This document shows, piece by piece, positions 43,801 through 52,172 of a stretch of DNA of 64,000 nucleotides (positions within the stretch are counted from its first letter, which is position 1; each line of letters opens with the position of its first letter). Origin of the DNA: Adiantum capillus-veneris (Eukaryota > Streptophyta > Polypodiopsida > Polypodiales > Pteridaceae); assembly GCA_014529385.2 (NCBI GenBank), contig CM043967.1:10490001-10554000 (forward strand), in the 5' to 3' direction. The translations under genes and the position numbers were made by a program. Below the pieces are notes generated by a model. It saw nothing but the letters and a program-made list of their open reading frames with translations. It did not search any database and was not told the DNA's origin.

Positions 43801-44578
43801 TCTCTTCTTTGATTCGCTTAGCAAAAGTATCATTATATGTGTATGGTCTCTGTCTGCTAGGCTTTGCGTCTTGTTTCAGTGGGATTGTGTGTTGGCATAT
43901 CGATGGGTCAACTCCCTTTAAGTCCTTATAAGACCATGCAAACACATCCCTATACTCTCTGAGAAGACTCAAAAGTCTCTCTTCCTCGCCTGGAGACAAA
44001 TCTGTGGCTATGTACACCGGTCTAGGTGGCTCACCTGGAGCTGCTAAATCAACTTTTTTTGCATCCTCCGGTCCGTCATAAGATTCGTTCTCCTTCCTCT
44101 CTCGAATAGGTGGGGTTAATACCACCTTCCTATCCTCTATTGTGAATTTCCTATAGTGAGAGGGAACATCCATGTTTTCCTTGATTTTGGCGTTTTCGTC
44201 CTCTCCACTCTCAATTTCTGTCGTCCAAACTTCTTTCAGAGTTTTCTTGAGCTCTCTGTACTTGTTTCTACGTTCTAACTTGGACTCCGTGTGTTCTCTG
44301 TTGCGCTTGTTCTTTTCTGATTTTTTTGTTTCTGTTTTCGTTCCATTCCTTTGAACTTGATTTCTTGAGCCTTTTTTATTTTTTCGTAAGCTCTTTTGAT
44401 CATTGCCTCTCATTCTTCCAGAAATCTTGTCCTTAACACAATATTCCGCCTTTACTAGCATTAGGAATTGATTTTTTCCTCTTATTCTAGGCATCGGATT
44501 GGTTCTAACCCCCTTTGTTTTTCTCTTTGCTCTATAGCGTTTCTGGCGTTGTTTAGTTTGGTTTGGAAAATCATAAAA
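40868..44578 (-). CDS. Element C Pol: RT, RNase H, two HHCC modules, integrase
   Basis: 1208 codons from the ATG at 44494; the frame is open from 44578, just after a TGA. RT about 235-405 with MPFGLTNA and YMDD at 365-368. RNase H about 505-625 (HIDASAYAIG, TDHQALLYL, DHLSRL). First HHCC: H718, H725, C756, C759. Second HHCC: H844, H851, C882, C885. Integrase core D914, D976, E1012 with 35 residues between the last two, the classic spacing. Each HHCC unit is preceded by a similar LYxxGxDxxLRxC phrase, so the whole unit was duplicated. All catalytic residues are intact. Confidence 0.93.
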   Translation of the reverse strand, partial: FYDFPNQTKQRQKRYRAKRKTKGVRTNPMPRIRGKNQFLMLVKAEYCVKDKISGRMRGNDQKSLRKNKKGSRNQVQRNGTKTETKKSEKNKRNREHTESKLERRNKYRELKKTLKEVWTTEIESGEDENAKIKENMDVPSHYRKFTIEDRKVVLTPPIRERKENESYDGPEDAKKVDLAAPGEPPRPVYIATDLSPGEEERLLSLLREYRDVFAWSYKDLKGVDPSICQHTIPLKQDAKPSRQRPYTYNDTFAKRIKEEIDKLMEVEFIYEIEHTDWVSPIVVVPKKNGKLRVCVNLKKVNAATIRDNYPLPITDHVLERVSGKTAYSFLDGFSGYNQLSIALEDQHKTAFATEWGIYAYRVMPFGLTNAPATFQRLMTHAFKEYLRLFLEIYMDDLCVHSLLRDEHLEHLRKVFEKCRTYRICLNPEKCVFMVRQGRILGHIVSQNGISTDLEKIKVIVDMPRPTNAKQVQSFMGHCGYYRRFIYMYAIIGQPLYRLIVNFEWTDECEESFKKLEEALITAPVLNSPDWEKIFHVHIDASAYAIGCILAQPEEGNMDFPICYASRQLNNAEKNYTTTEREGLGMIYAVKKFRHYLLANKFVFFTDHQALLYLVNKPCNTGRIVRWFIILLEFDFTVVVKKGKTHLRADHLSRLTNGEDPIGVDDDMPNAYLFNIEMIPKWSQNVVNLLTYGGEFDRREYNQKHIAIQQSKNLQLVAGRLYQLGNDHVLRLCINPEKYNIYLREAHVQECAFHCSRRNTYRNLLQLGVYWPGMKESVHEYVTVCIVCSSKPPAEYSTLYQIMIAPEWSQYIVEYLTNRTFPEGTSKACQKSVETEARDYTFIGDQLYKRGKDNQLRICASESEYVIILEQAHGGVGGGHFSGDKTAKLVLAAGIWWPTLHMDAEEYVKRCDDCQRTKVPLKRDDMPLRPMMGARAFAKWGIDYVGPISPPAYKTHAQYIIVATDYLTKWVEAKATQKVDARTTAQFLYEYVFVRYGLPIEIVSDRGTHFINEVIKILLDEFMVIHRKSAPYHPQANGQAEATNKTICMVLTKIVSESRTEWDQKLHSTLWAYRVAYKTSIGTTPYNMVFGLNAILPIEFLISTLRVAKDLEWTGHELSDRIDDLEKLDELRLKAVASIYAQKRRQKEFFDKHVRTKEFKVGDYVLIYTLKQHAKKLKKRGMGPLVIKDLSPSEAVKLATLDGEEMPNWISGCRVKKYLLPLTQDMLLKIHQEKLCV

Positions 44579-47500
44579 TCAGACATCCGTTATAGTTTCT
44601 TCGTTTCCGCTTGAATTGTCCGTTGACTCGTTGTCTGCTTCATTTCCCCACTCAGGATGATCGGGAATGTCGTGAAACACCTCCTCTTCATCTTCCTTTT
44701 CCAGTGTATCGTTCTTTTCAGTTTCTTTTTCAAGTACAGTTCTCAACATGAAGTACGGAACCACGTCGTACCCGTCCTTGTCGCAAAATTTTGTTGTGGG
44801 ACCATCCGGAATTGCACAAACATCTAGGGTTGCTAGAATGTGTGTCCATTCTAATGGTTCAAGTGTGTTCTTTGGAAAGGGTTCTCCTATATAAGTTTCG
44901 TCTTCGATGGCCCTTTCTAAAACATATTCTTCTCGTTTCAGACTTCCACATTTCGAAGCTCCACACATCCATAACTCCTTGGGTTTACCTAACCAAGCTG
45001 GAAATTCGGATCCCGCCAAAGTAGCTGAATCAAACTCCTCCACCGGTGTTTGGTTCACATCTTTGTAGCTATGGTCTTTCAGGTTCACACGTGTAGTGGT
45101 TTCCATATTTCTCAGGTATATGTGATCGTAGCCCCAATCCTGGACCATTTTCAACTGTCTCATGAATGGTCTTCCCAGTATGATATCATAGTTATTCTCC
45201 TTGCCAAAATCGACAATAGCAAAAGTATGTTCGTATTCAATGCCGCAAGAAGTCACTACAACTTTCTCTAATAACCCCATAGGTTTCTCCATGTGTCCAT
45301 CTGCTAATTGGAGTTTCAACCTAGTCTTCCTTATTGCTGGTTTCCCCCATTTTTTCCAGATTTCTTTTGTAGCAATGGCTACCCCAGCTCCGCTGTCTAG
45401 TATTGCCATCGTGTTTACTCCTTGGAATTCAACTGGTAAGGTTGTATTCCCCTCTTCACCTTCGCAATACTCTCCGACCTTGTTTAAGGGTACAGGCTTA
45501 GCGTTCTTTTGTGGTTTACTCAGCTCTTGTATACCCTCTTGCAGTCTCGATGTTGGGTCTTTTACCCCAAACTTCTCCAAGCATTTTCCTACAGTGGTCC
45601 ACATATGTGGTCTTAACCTCAAAAGCTCAGCTAGAGAGATAGTGCATGTCACTGGTGTTGACAAGATCTCTATCAATCCTTGCGAGTCCATGACTTTTTC
45701 TGATGAGATTCTTCGTGAGGGAAGTGCTCTAATCTCGGATTTTGCTTCATACTCTCCTAAGTATGAAGGTAAGGTATTCAGTGAGTGAGGTTTTCTCTCC
45801 ATTGTTCTAACAGAGCCCCCATCCCCCCAGTAAGATTGCAGATCCAAGTCCACTTGAGATCCTGCCTCAAATTCCACTATGGGAGGATTCCTGATGTCCT
45901 TTTCCCAATTTGTCTGATTAGCTTGGCAACTTAGCTCGTTTGCAAAGTTTGACTCTCTCACTTGTTTCCAAAATTCATTGTAATCCTCATCTCTTCCGTA
46001 AGACCTCTGTATGACTGGATGAAAACTCTCTATCTCCTGATTGGTTGTGTTCAATACTATGCGGTCATCCTTGTGTGTATTTTCAGGCTTTTGTGCAGTG
46101 GGAGTCTTTTCAGCTACCCGTGAAACGACAGTCTCTTGCTGAATTGGGTTTTTCGTTCCACAATCCATTGTTTCTTTTGGTGGTTCTAATAAGGCTTGTG
46201 CAGTCTCGATCATTCTCTGGCACATTTCAAGTCTCTGCTTTTCCAATTCCGCGTTTGGGTATGTCATCCACCTCTGTTCTTGTGTTTGTTTGTTCTTTAA
46301 CCTAGCTTCGTAAGCTCTCATCAGTGCGTCCAATGGTTCGTGTACTTTGTCGACTAGCACTGATCCCCCTGAGCTTAAGCTCGTTGTTTCTTTGATACTC
46401 TTTTGTTTCGTTCTTTCAGGGCTCATCTCTCGTTTCCCGTTTTGACTCTCAAGTTTTTCTAATCTATCTTTAGTTCGCCTTAGTTCCTCAGCTAGAATAG
46501 CGTCTTCACGTTCTTTTCTCAACTTCATGCGTGCTTTTCTAGATTTCCATGTGTTTTTCTGACTCCGCGGTCCTGGACTAACCATTTCAGTCGCTAACTT
46601 TCCATTCTCAGGTTCTCTAGTGGTTTTCTTAGCTTGAGCTCTAGTAACAACTTGCGTTGGTATCAGAGTTTCATTTTCAGACCCACTGCTGGTAGGAATA
46701 GTTTCTAGTATATTCAATGTCGTCTTTTGCACTTTATTTGGATTCTTTGAACAATACTCAATGAAGTGAGTAACCCCACACTCAGTGCAATAAGCGTTAA
46801 TTCTAATGATTTCCGTATGTGGGCAAACATTCATCAGATGGTCACCTCCACACTTGTAACAGGGTCCTAGTGCTGGTCTTGGTCCCATTTGATTCGTCCT
46901 TTGTGGATAGGATGGTCTTTGTCCTGTTAACCCTCCATGAGCTATGAACATCAATGTTCTTGCGTCCAAATTGTATCTCTCTTCATCAGAAGCACTTGTA
47001 ATTGTTGGTATTCCAACATTCCCAATCATGCCCCATGGTTCTGGTTGTTTGGGTTCTTCTGGTGGATAATACACAGTTGGAGACATGTGTGCACCAAATT
47101 CTTCATAATAGGCTTGAACAGGCACTAGGGCTTGTTCTTCCTGATTCTCTAAGGTTGGTGCATATCTAATGCCTACTGGTCTTGCTCCTGGTAAAGGTGG
47201 TTGTTGTCCCAATACCGGTTGCGGTCTTTCTATCCCCATAGGTCCTGGTACATTTCCCGTTGGGTATCGAGGTACTGGATGTACTTGAGGTGGTGCTAAT
47301 TGAGCAGGAGGTGCATACTGACGCTCCCTTACATACCCTTTGTTGTAATAGCACTCCTCTGTTGGATGGTTTGTCCATTTTTGTTCAATAGCACACCATT
47401 TCAGTGTTTTTGGCAATGGTTTTTGGTATGCTGCCATCCTTTTTAGAGCATCTTCTATCATTTGCTCTACATTTGGCATGGTTGTTGTTTGAACATTCTT

Positions 47501-49069
47501 TTTAGTGGTAGTCTCGCTCGCTACGGAGGGAGAGCTACTGGATGCGAAATCTGTATCCGCTGACACCTCTCCATAAACCGTACAGTTATCCACTAAGTAC
47601 AATGCTTCTCTCGTCACTTGCTCGAAACTTGTACAAGCTTTCAAGTGCAAGTCCTTCTTGAGAGTGTCGTTCCTCAGTCCCTCAATAAAGAGAACAGATA
47701 GTCTGTCATCTTGTGGTCGTTCACGTACTGGACATCTCTCAATGTATTGTTTGAAGCGAAGTAAAGCTTCCTTCACTTTTTCGTGTTCTCTCTGTTTAAA
47801 AGCATATATTTGTGAGACCGTATTGTGCTTAATCCCTCGTTTTGAGAATTCCTCAGCAAACTCTCTTAGCAAATGGTCAATGTCATGGAATCCCCCTATG
47901 TTCAGTGGTTGAAACCATGTCAATGCCGTACCTTCTAGAGTAAGACCAAATCCCTCGTATTGTGTATGGAAATCTGTTATCTGCTCAGCTCTTAAGACTT
48001 GCTTAAAGAGTGACACATGTGCATACGGATCTCCCGAACCACCATACTTCTTTGGCATACACTTCGCTACTTGAGATGGTCTCATACGTCTATGGTCTGC
48101 TACCAATCTCATTGCTCCTGTGTCCCGGCTAAAGCTTTCTCTAGCATCATGGACTTCATGGGTTACCCTTGTCGGTTCCCCTGCCCTGAATCTACTACTA
48201 GGAGGTAAATGTGATGGTTCCGCTTCGAACCTTGGACCTGGAGTGGTATACGTGGGGATTGGAACTGCACTACCTCGATTCGTATCCATTGACTCTCTAG
48301 AATGTAATGATCCCATTGGTCCGGGCTTCGAGTACTGAGGTTGACTGAAAGAGTCAGCAGCCTGAGTTCTTTGTCCTCCTGTCGTCATTGGGTTTTGCCC
48401 TCCATTTGTTGGTGCTGGTCTTTGTGAGCTAGAAGTAACATAATACTGATGTAGTGGTCCCCCAAAGTATGTATATCCTTCTAATTCTTTCTTGCCCATT
48501 GTTGAGTATTGCCTGCCATACTTGTCGTAAGCGGCAATTTTCACTTCCAATCCCTCTGTGTAGGTAAAGACATAAAGTCTTTTTTGGTCTGTCAACTCTC
48601 CGGTGTAGGGTTCTTCACATCTATAATAGAGATCTTGCTCCCCATTATTATATTTGTATAGCCCCACATAGATGTTATCAGTGTTGATCCTTGTAGTTTC
48701 ATTCTCTCTTCTTAACCTCGCATCAGGGAAGTTCATTATTGGTGCTTTCTCCTCAAGTTCTTCATTAACTTTGGCTTTGGTGCCCATCAATCCCCACTTG
48801 TCCACAATGTTAGGGTTTAGGACTACCAAGTACATGGTACCCTCGTCATCTAGATATCTATCTCCGCTATAGCTCACAGGCACTAAGTCCTTGAACTCAC
48901 TAGGTCTATCTTCTATCTTCACACAATAGCGGTCCATTCCATCCTTGTAGATCTTGGCACCTTGCTCATTGTCGTACTGATATTTTATGAACAATAGCTT
49001 CATTGTGGCGGAAGGGCTTGATGATCCTGCTGCCATATTTTTTCTGTTGTTCAGGTTCAGGTGTTCCAA
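44579..49069 (-). CDS. Element C Gag and first retropepsin, 1496 codons
   Basis: Residues 130-200 hold a domain shared with A and B (YRCEEPYTGEL; DKYGRQYS). Gag capsid-like region about 345-500. Pro-rich 580-680. Two zinc knuckles at 737-749 (CYKCGGDHLMNVC) and 761-773 (CTECGVTHFIEYC), both C-x2-C-x3-H-x4-C. Basic helical region 805-900. Retropepsin 1: AILDSGAG at 1222-1229, IILGRPF at 1296-1302. Ends at TGA 44579-44581 with Pol continuing in the same phase. Start chosen at the first ATG of the open frame; M12 and M23 are alternatives. Confidence 0.92.
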   Translation of the reverse strand: MEHLNLNNRKNMAAGSSSPSATMKLLFIKYQYDNEQGAKIYKDGMDRYCVKIEDRPSEFKDLVPVSYSGDRYLDDEGTMYLVVLNPNIVDKWGLMGTKAKVNEELEEKAPIMNFPDARLRRENETTRINTDNIYVGLYKYNNGEQDLYYRCEEPYTGELTDQKRLYVFTYTEGLEVKIAAYDKYGRQYSTMGKKELEGYTYFGGPLHQYYVTSSSQRPAPTNGGQNPMTTGGQRTQAADSFSQPQYSKPGPMGSLHSRESMDTNRGSAVPIPTYTTPGPRFEAEPSHLPPSSRFRAGEPTRVTHEVHDARESFSRDTGAMRLVADHRRMRPSQVAKCMPKKYGGSGDPYAHVSLFKQVLRAEQITDFHTQYEGFGLTLEGTALTWFQPLNIGGFHDIDHLLREFAEEFSKRGIKHNTVSQIYAFKQREHEKVKEALLRFKQYIERCPVRERPQDDRLSVLFIEGLRNDTLKKDLHLKACTSFEQVTREALYLVDNCTVYGEVSADTDFASSSSPSVASETTTKKNVQTTTMPNVEQMIEDALKRMAAYQKPLPKTLKWCAIEQKWTNHPTEECYYNKGYVRERQYAPPAQLAPPQVHPVPRYPTGNVPGPMGIERPQPVLGQQPPLPGARPVGIRYAPTLENQEEQALVPVQAYYEEFGAHMSPTVYYPPEEPKQPEPWGMIGNVGIPTITSASDEERYNLDARTLMFIAHGGLTGQRPSYPQRTNQMGPRPALGPCYKCGGDHLMNVCPHTEIIRINAYCTECGVTHFIEYCSKNPNKVQKTTLNILETIPTSSGSENETLIPTQVVTRAQAKKTTREPENGKLATEMVSPGPRSQKNTWKSRKARMKLRKEREDAILAEELRRTKDRLEKLESQNGKREMSPERTKQKSIKETTSLSSGGSVLVDKVHEPLDALMRAYEARLKNKQTQEQRWMTYPNAELEKQRLEMCQRMIETAQALLEPPKETMDCGTKNPIQQETVVSRVAEKTPTAQKPENTHKDDRIVLNTTNQEIESFHPVIQRSYGRDEDYNEFWKQVRESNFANELSCQANQTNWEKDIRNPPIVEFEAGSQVDLDLQSYWGDGGSVRTMERKPHSLNTLPSYLGEYEAKSEIRALPSRRISSEKVMDSQGLIEILSTPVTCTISLAELLRLRPHMWTTVGKCLEKFGVKDPTSRLQEGIQELSKPQKNAKPVPLNKVGEYCEGEEGNTTLPVEFQGVNTMAILDSGAGVAIATKEIWKKWGKPAIRKTRLKLQLADGHMEKPMGLLEKVVVTSCGIEYEHTFAIVDFGKENNYDIILGRPFMRQLKMVQDWGYDHIYLRNMETTTRVNLKDHSYKDVNQTPVEEFDSATLAGSEFPAWLGKPKELWMCGASKCGSLKREEYVLERAIEDETYIGEPFPKNTLEPLEWTHILATLDVCAIPDGPTTKFCDKDGYDVVPYFMLRTVLEKETEKNDTLEKEDEEEVFHDIPDHPEWGNEADNESTDNSSGNEETITDV

Positions 49070-50639
49070 GTGTTCGGTGAAAATCTCGTAAGATCTCTCC
49101 GAAGAAGTATCAAAGACACTTCCTTCTTGTTTTTACATTCAAACCTGACAAAAACACTTGAAACTCAATTATAAACATTGGAGAAGGCTTAAAACCAAAA
49201 ATAGTCAAAATCTGTGAAAAAAAGACATCATACGCGTATAATGTCTTTTTGCACATCCACTGCTTATTTTTGATATCTGACCTGACAAGATTGTTACAAA
49301 CACTGTAGAAAGCAAAAATATCAAGTTTTGACCCAAATTGATGAAAAAGACATCATACGCGTATGATGTCTTTGACCTAATTTTGGACATATTTTGATAC
49401 TTTGCTAACACAGATCCATTGTAATAGCTGTCTAGAGGTTATATTTCAAGTTTCATCCCATTTGGATCACAATTGACCCAAAAAACAAGTCAAAAGCGGA
49501 AAATTGCCAAGAAAAGCCTAAATTAGCCATAACTTGCTCAAACAGAGTTCAAACTGAATTTTGTGAGTGGAAAGAGCATAAGGGGGCTACTGAGAGTGAG
49601 CATAACCAAAATAGTCTAAATCTGTGAAAAAAGACATCATACGCGTATAATGTCTTTTTCAGCATAACTGCAACAAAATTCTCACTTGATGAAACAGAAG
49701 TTGTCCAACTGACAAGATTAAACAATTGACCAAGTATCAATCAGTTTGGATCAATTCTGACCACAAAAACTTGGGAAAACAAATTGCCGAGACGGAAAAG
49801 TTAAAGTCCTTTAGGGGAATTGATGAATTTGAGATCGGGCAGGAACCTCCAGAATAACCAACCAAAACAAGGGGAACCAGCAAGTGTCATATCAACCGAG
49901 GGAAGTGTAAACCAAAGTTGGGTGCAACCATCTGAATCCAAAATTTCCTATTCTTTGCGTTTCTTGGACTCTGACTTGTCTTTTCGGGTTTCTTTGAGTG
50001 TTAATGCTCTTGTTTTAAGTTGAAATTAGGGTATAACCCCCCTTTTGAACACTCTGGTAAAGTCAAAATTTCTGTTTTGGTCTCTGTTTGGTCATTTAGA
50101 CATCATACGCGTATGATGTCTAAAGTTGCAGATTTCCAGATTTTTGGCACAGAATCCTTCCTAAAGCTTTCTCAAGTGCTCAGCAACTCCCAGATACACA
50201 GAAAATTTCTCTGACTTTTGTTTATTGCAAGTTTCACTACTAACTCGACGGTTTAGTGATCTAACATGCAATCAACCATATCAAGCAAATACTCCAATGA
50301 TTATTAGCTCTAGATCAGGATCAAATGAAGTCCTACCTAAGCTATTCCTAATCATAAAATGGGTTTGGTAATTGTGACTTTAAAGATATCCACTGTCACT
50401 CACGGACTAGCAAATTCTTCTTCTATCAACAACTACTCAACACCAACAAAACAACAAACAAATCTAAGCTAAACTAAAAATACTGTCAACACAGAAGACC
50501 CAGGAATACTCCACTTCCTAGTATCTCTCGAGATCTTCGGAGTCCACCACTCCTAGATCTTTTCTAACTAAAGTATACAAAGTAGTTTATACGAATCACC
50601 TCGTAGGATTAGTCTAAGGTCACCTACTTAGGGCTCTTG
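49070..50639 (-). other. 5' leader of element C with four palindromes
   Basis: C-type palindromes (core ATCATACGCGTATGAT) at 49224-49245, 49349-49370, 49633-49654 and 50099-50120. Two share a longer flank (AAATCTGTGAAAAA... at 49210 and 49620). A short + strand frame at 49820-50023 starts like a Gag (see findings). No other gene. Confidence 0.8.
49224..50124. repeat. Four C-type palindromes in the element C leader
   Basis: Two copies are perfect over 22 bp and more: 49346-49373 is perfect over 28 bp, 50095-50124 over 30 bp. The other two have one mismatch (ATAATG for ATGATG) outside the CGCG centre. Confidence 0.95.
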
Positions 50640-50659
50640 TCCCCGGCAGCGTCGCCAAA
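50640..50659 (-). other. Primer-binding site of element C
   Basis: Element strand TGGCGACGCTGCCGGGG, two mismatches from the tRNA-Asp complement TGGCGCCGTTGCCGGGG. Lies two bases inside the 5' LTR end. Confidence 0.8.
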
Positions 50660-51604
50660 TGTTAAGGTGGTTACGCCGCTAGCGGAAGCTAAATAGCGAG
50701 AACTCAACCAACAACAGAATTTGTCAGACGAGGACGAAGCTTGACCCGCAGGCGCATGGAAACAACTAGGTGGGTGTCAAATCACCTACTCGACCTTCTA
50801 ATGACAATCACTACTAAGGAAATCAAATCTAAGTTCTAAAATACGCAAGTGACTGAAATCCGTACTACGAACGAATGCTATACGAAACAGGATCTAGAAT
50901 CATTGAATCGATCTCAAACTCAAGGGGAAGTCTATGCACTAGGTAAGAACAACACCCTAAAGACTTGAACTGCAAAATCAACCTATAATCACTCCGTGCA
51001 GTAAACGCGTATGAAGACAGGCCGGAAAATACAGGTGACCGAAACTTGACCCCGATGGTACTAATGTGTAGCTCTACTTGTTGTGGTTATATAGATATGC
51101 TGCACGCTCTATTCCGACACACGAGTTGGAAGAAAACTCACACCGAAGCTCGTAGGAACTTACCACACATAGAAGCCGATAGCGCGCACTCTTGGTATCT
51201 GTGCATAGCTCTCGCCGTTGCTAACACAATGGCGGTGTCGCTTCTCCGATGGCGGCTCCGTAGCTCGCGTAGCAAGTAGATAAGACTCTCTCTCTCTCTC
51301 TCACTCTCTCAGACACAGTCACGGCGCTCAAAAACTCACTTTGATTAATAATCTGAATCCCTTTAGGTTACAAAAACTTTGGCTTATATACCTCAGCCTT
51401 GGAGGTGAGAACATCTCTAACTAATTACATCAGCAAGTGAAAGTACTTCGGGATTACAAGCTGGAAACTCAATTGAGTCCCGTTACTTAATGAATGGCTC
51501 AATTCAAAATCAATGTCGGAAAGACATTTATTACAATCAATGGTTACAAAAATGATGAGTGTGAGCAAAAATGTGGGTGTAATCCTCTGCTGGCTCGCTC
51601 AACA
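50660..51604 (-). mobile_element. 5' LTR of element C
   Basis: 945 bp, TG...CA on the element strand, about 12 differences from the 3' LTR. TATATAAG on the minus strand (complement of 51383-51390) is the probable TATA box. Confidence 0.97.
51383..51390 (-). promoter_or_regulatory. TATA box of element C 5' LTR
   Basis: TATATAAG on the element strand, also present in the 3' LTR. It would drive transcription through the PBS into gag. Match and position only. Confidence 0.6.
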
Positions 51605-52136
51605 TGGGCCATGGCATGTCACCTTTTATGGCGTTCCATTTTACTCTCTTATGGCGATCATGATTTTTTGCATTGGCCAATTTTGTAATGGAAACTTTTT
51701 GAGAACAAAGAAAGATTTTATTTTGTCCAATGCCTTGCTATTTTCAAATGGAGCCTTTTGTAATAGTGAGATTCAATTAGAGACAATGAGCATGTGAAAG
51801 GGATTTGAGTTGTATTGATAAGGTATTGCAATAAAGTTTTTATGCCACATTTTTTGCATTGGTGTATCAATTTTATTTTAAATGGTGGTTGATTATGGTC
51901 TTGCGAATTTTCATCTCAGGGCAATAGAGTTTTTATGACACATTGTTTGCATTGATGGTTGATTATGTTCTTTGGAATAAGAGCCAATTTGCACAAAGTT
52001 GAGATGTACTTACAAGGTAGTGAAATGGACAGGATATGACACAATTATTTCTTTTTTGCTTTGGTCTTCTAATTTACTTACAAATGTACACAAAGTATCT
52101 TCCAAGGGTGCACACTAAGCTTGGGTAAGACGCTCG
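51605..52136 (+). other. 3' flank of the Ulp1-like gene, MULE copy 2 (after element C)
   Basis: Continues MULE sequence broken at 34528; matches 8865-9397 with few differences. Starts with the second TGGGC of the TSD. Confidence 0.85.
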
Positions 52137-52172
52137 AAAAAATTAAACTCGGGTACCCGAGTTTAATTTTTT
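52137..52172. repeat. Perfect 36-bp palindrome, MULE copy 2
   Basis: Same core as 9398-9433, but the base seven from the left is T not G and its partner on the right is A not C, so pairing is kept. Immediately followed by the transposase core, so the SWIM part is deleted in this copy. Confidence 0.95.

Larger units (their letters stand above)
34529..51604 (-). mobile_element. Complete Ty3/gypsy element C, reverse, 17,076 bp
   Basis: Two 945-bp LTRs, TSD TGGGC on both sides, PBS and PPT all present. Order on the minus strand: 5' LTR 50660-51604, PBS, leader with four palindromes, Gag-PR1 and Pol-PR2 polyprotein (49069-39641, one phase), spacer, coiled-coil gene (38811-35523), PPT, 3' LTR 34529-35473. 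LTRs differ at about 12 of 945 positions by hand count, mostly transitions. Only single stops and one or two frameshifts mar the genes, so it is a recent insertion. Confidence 0.97.
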
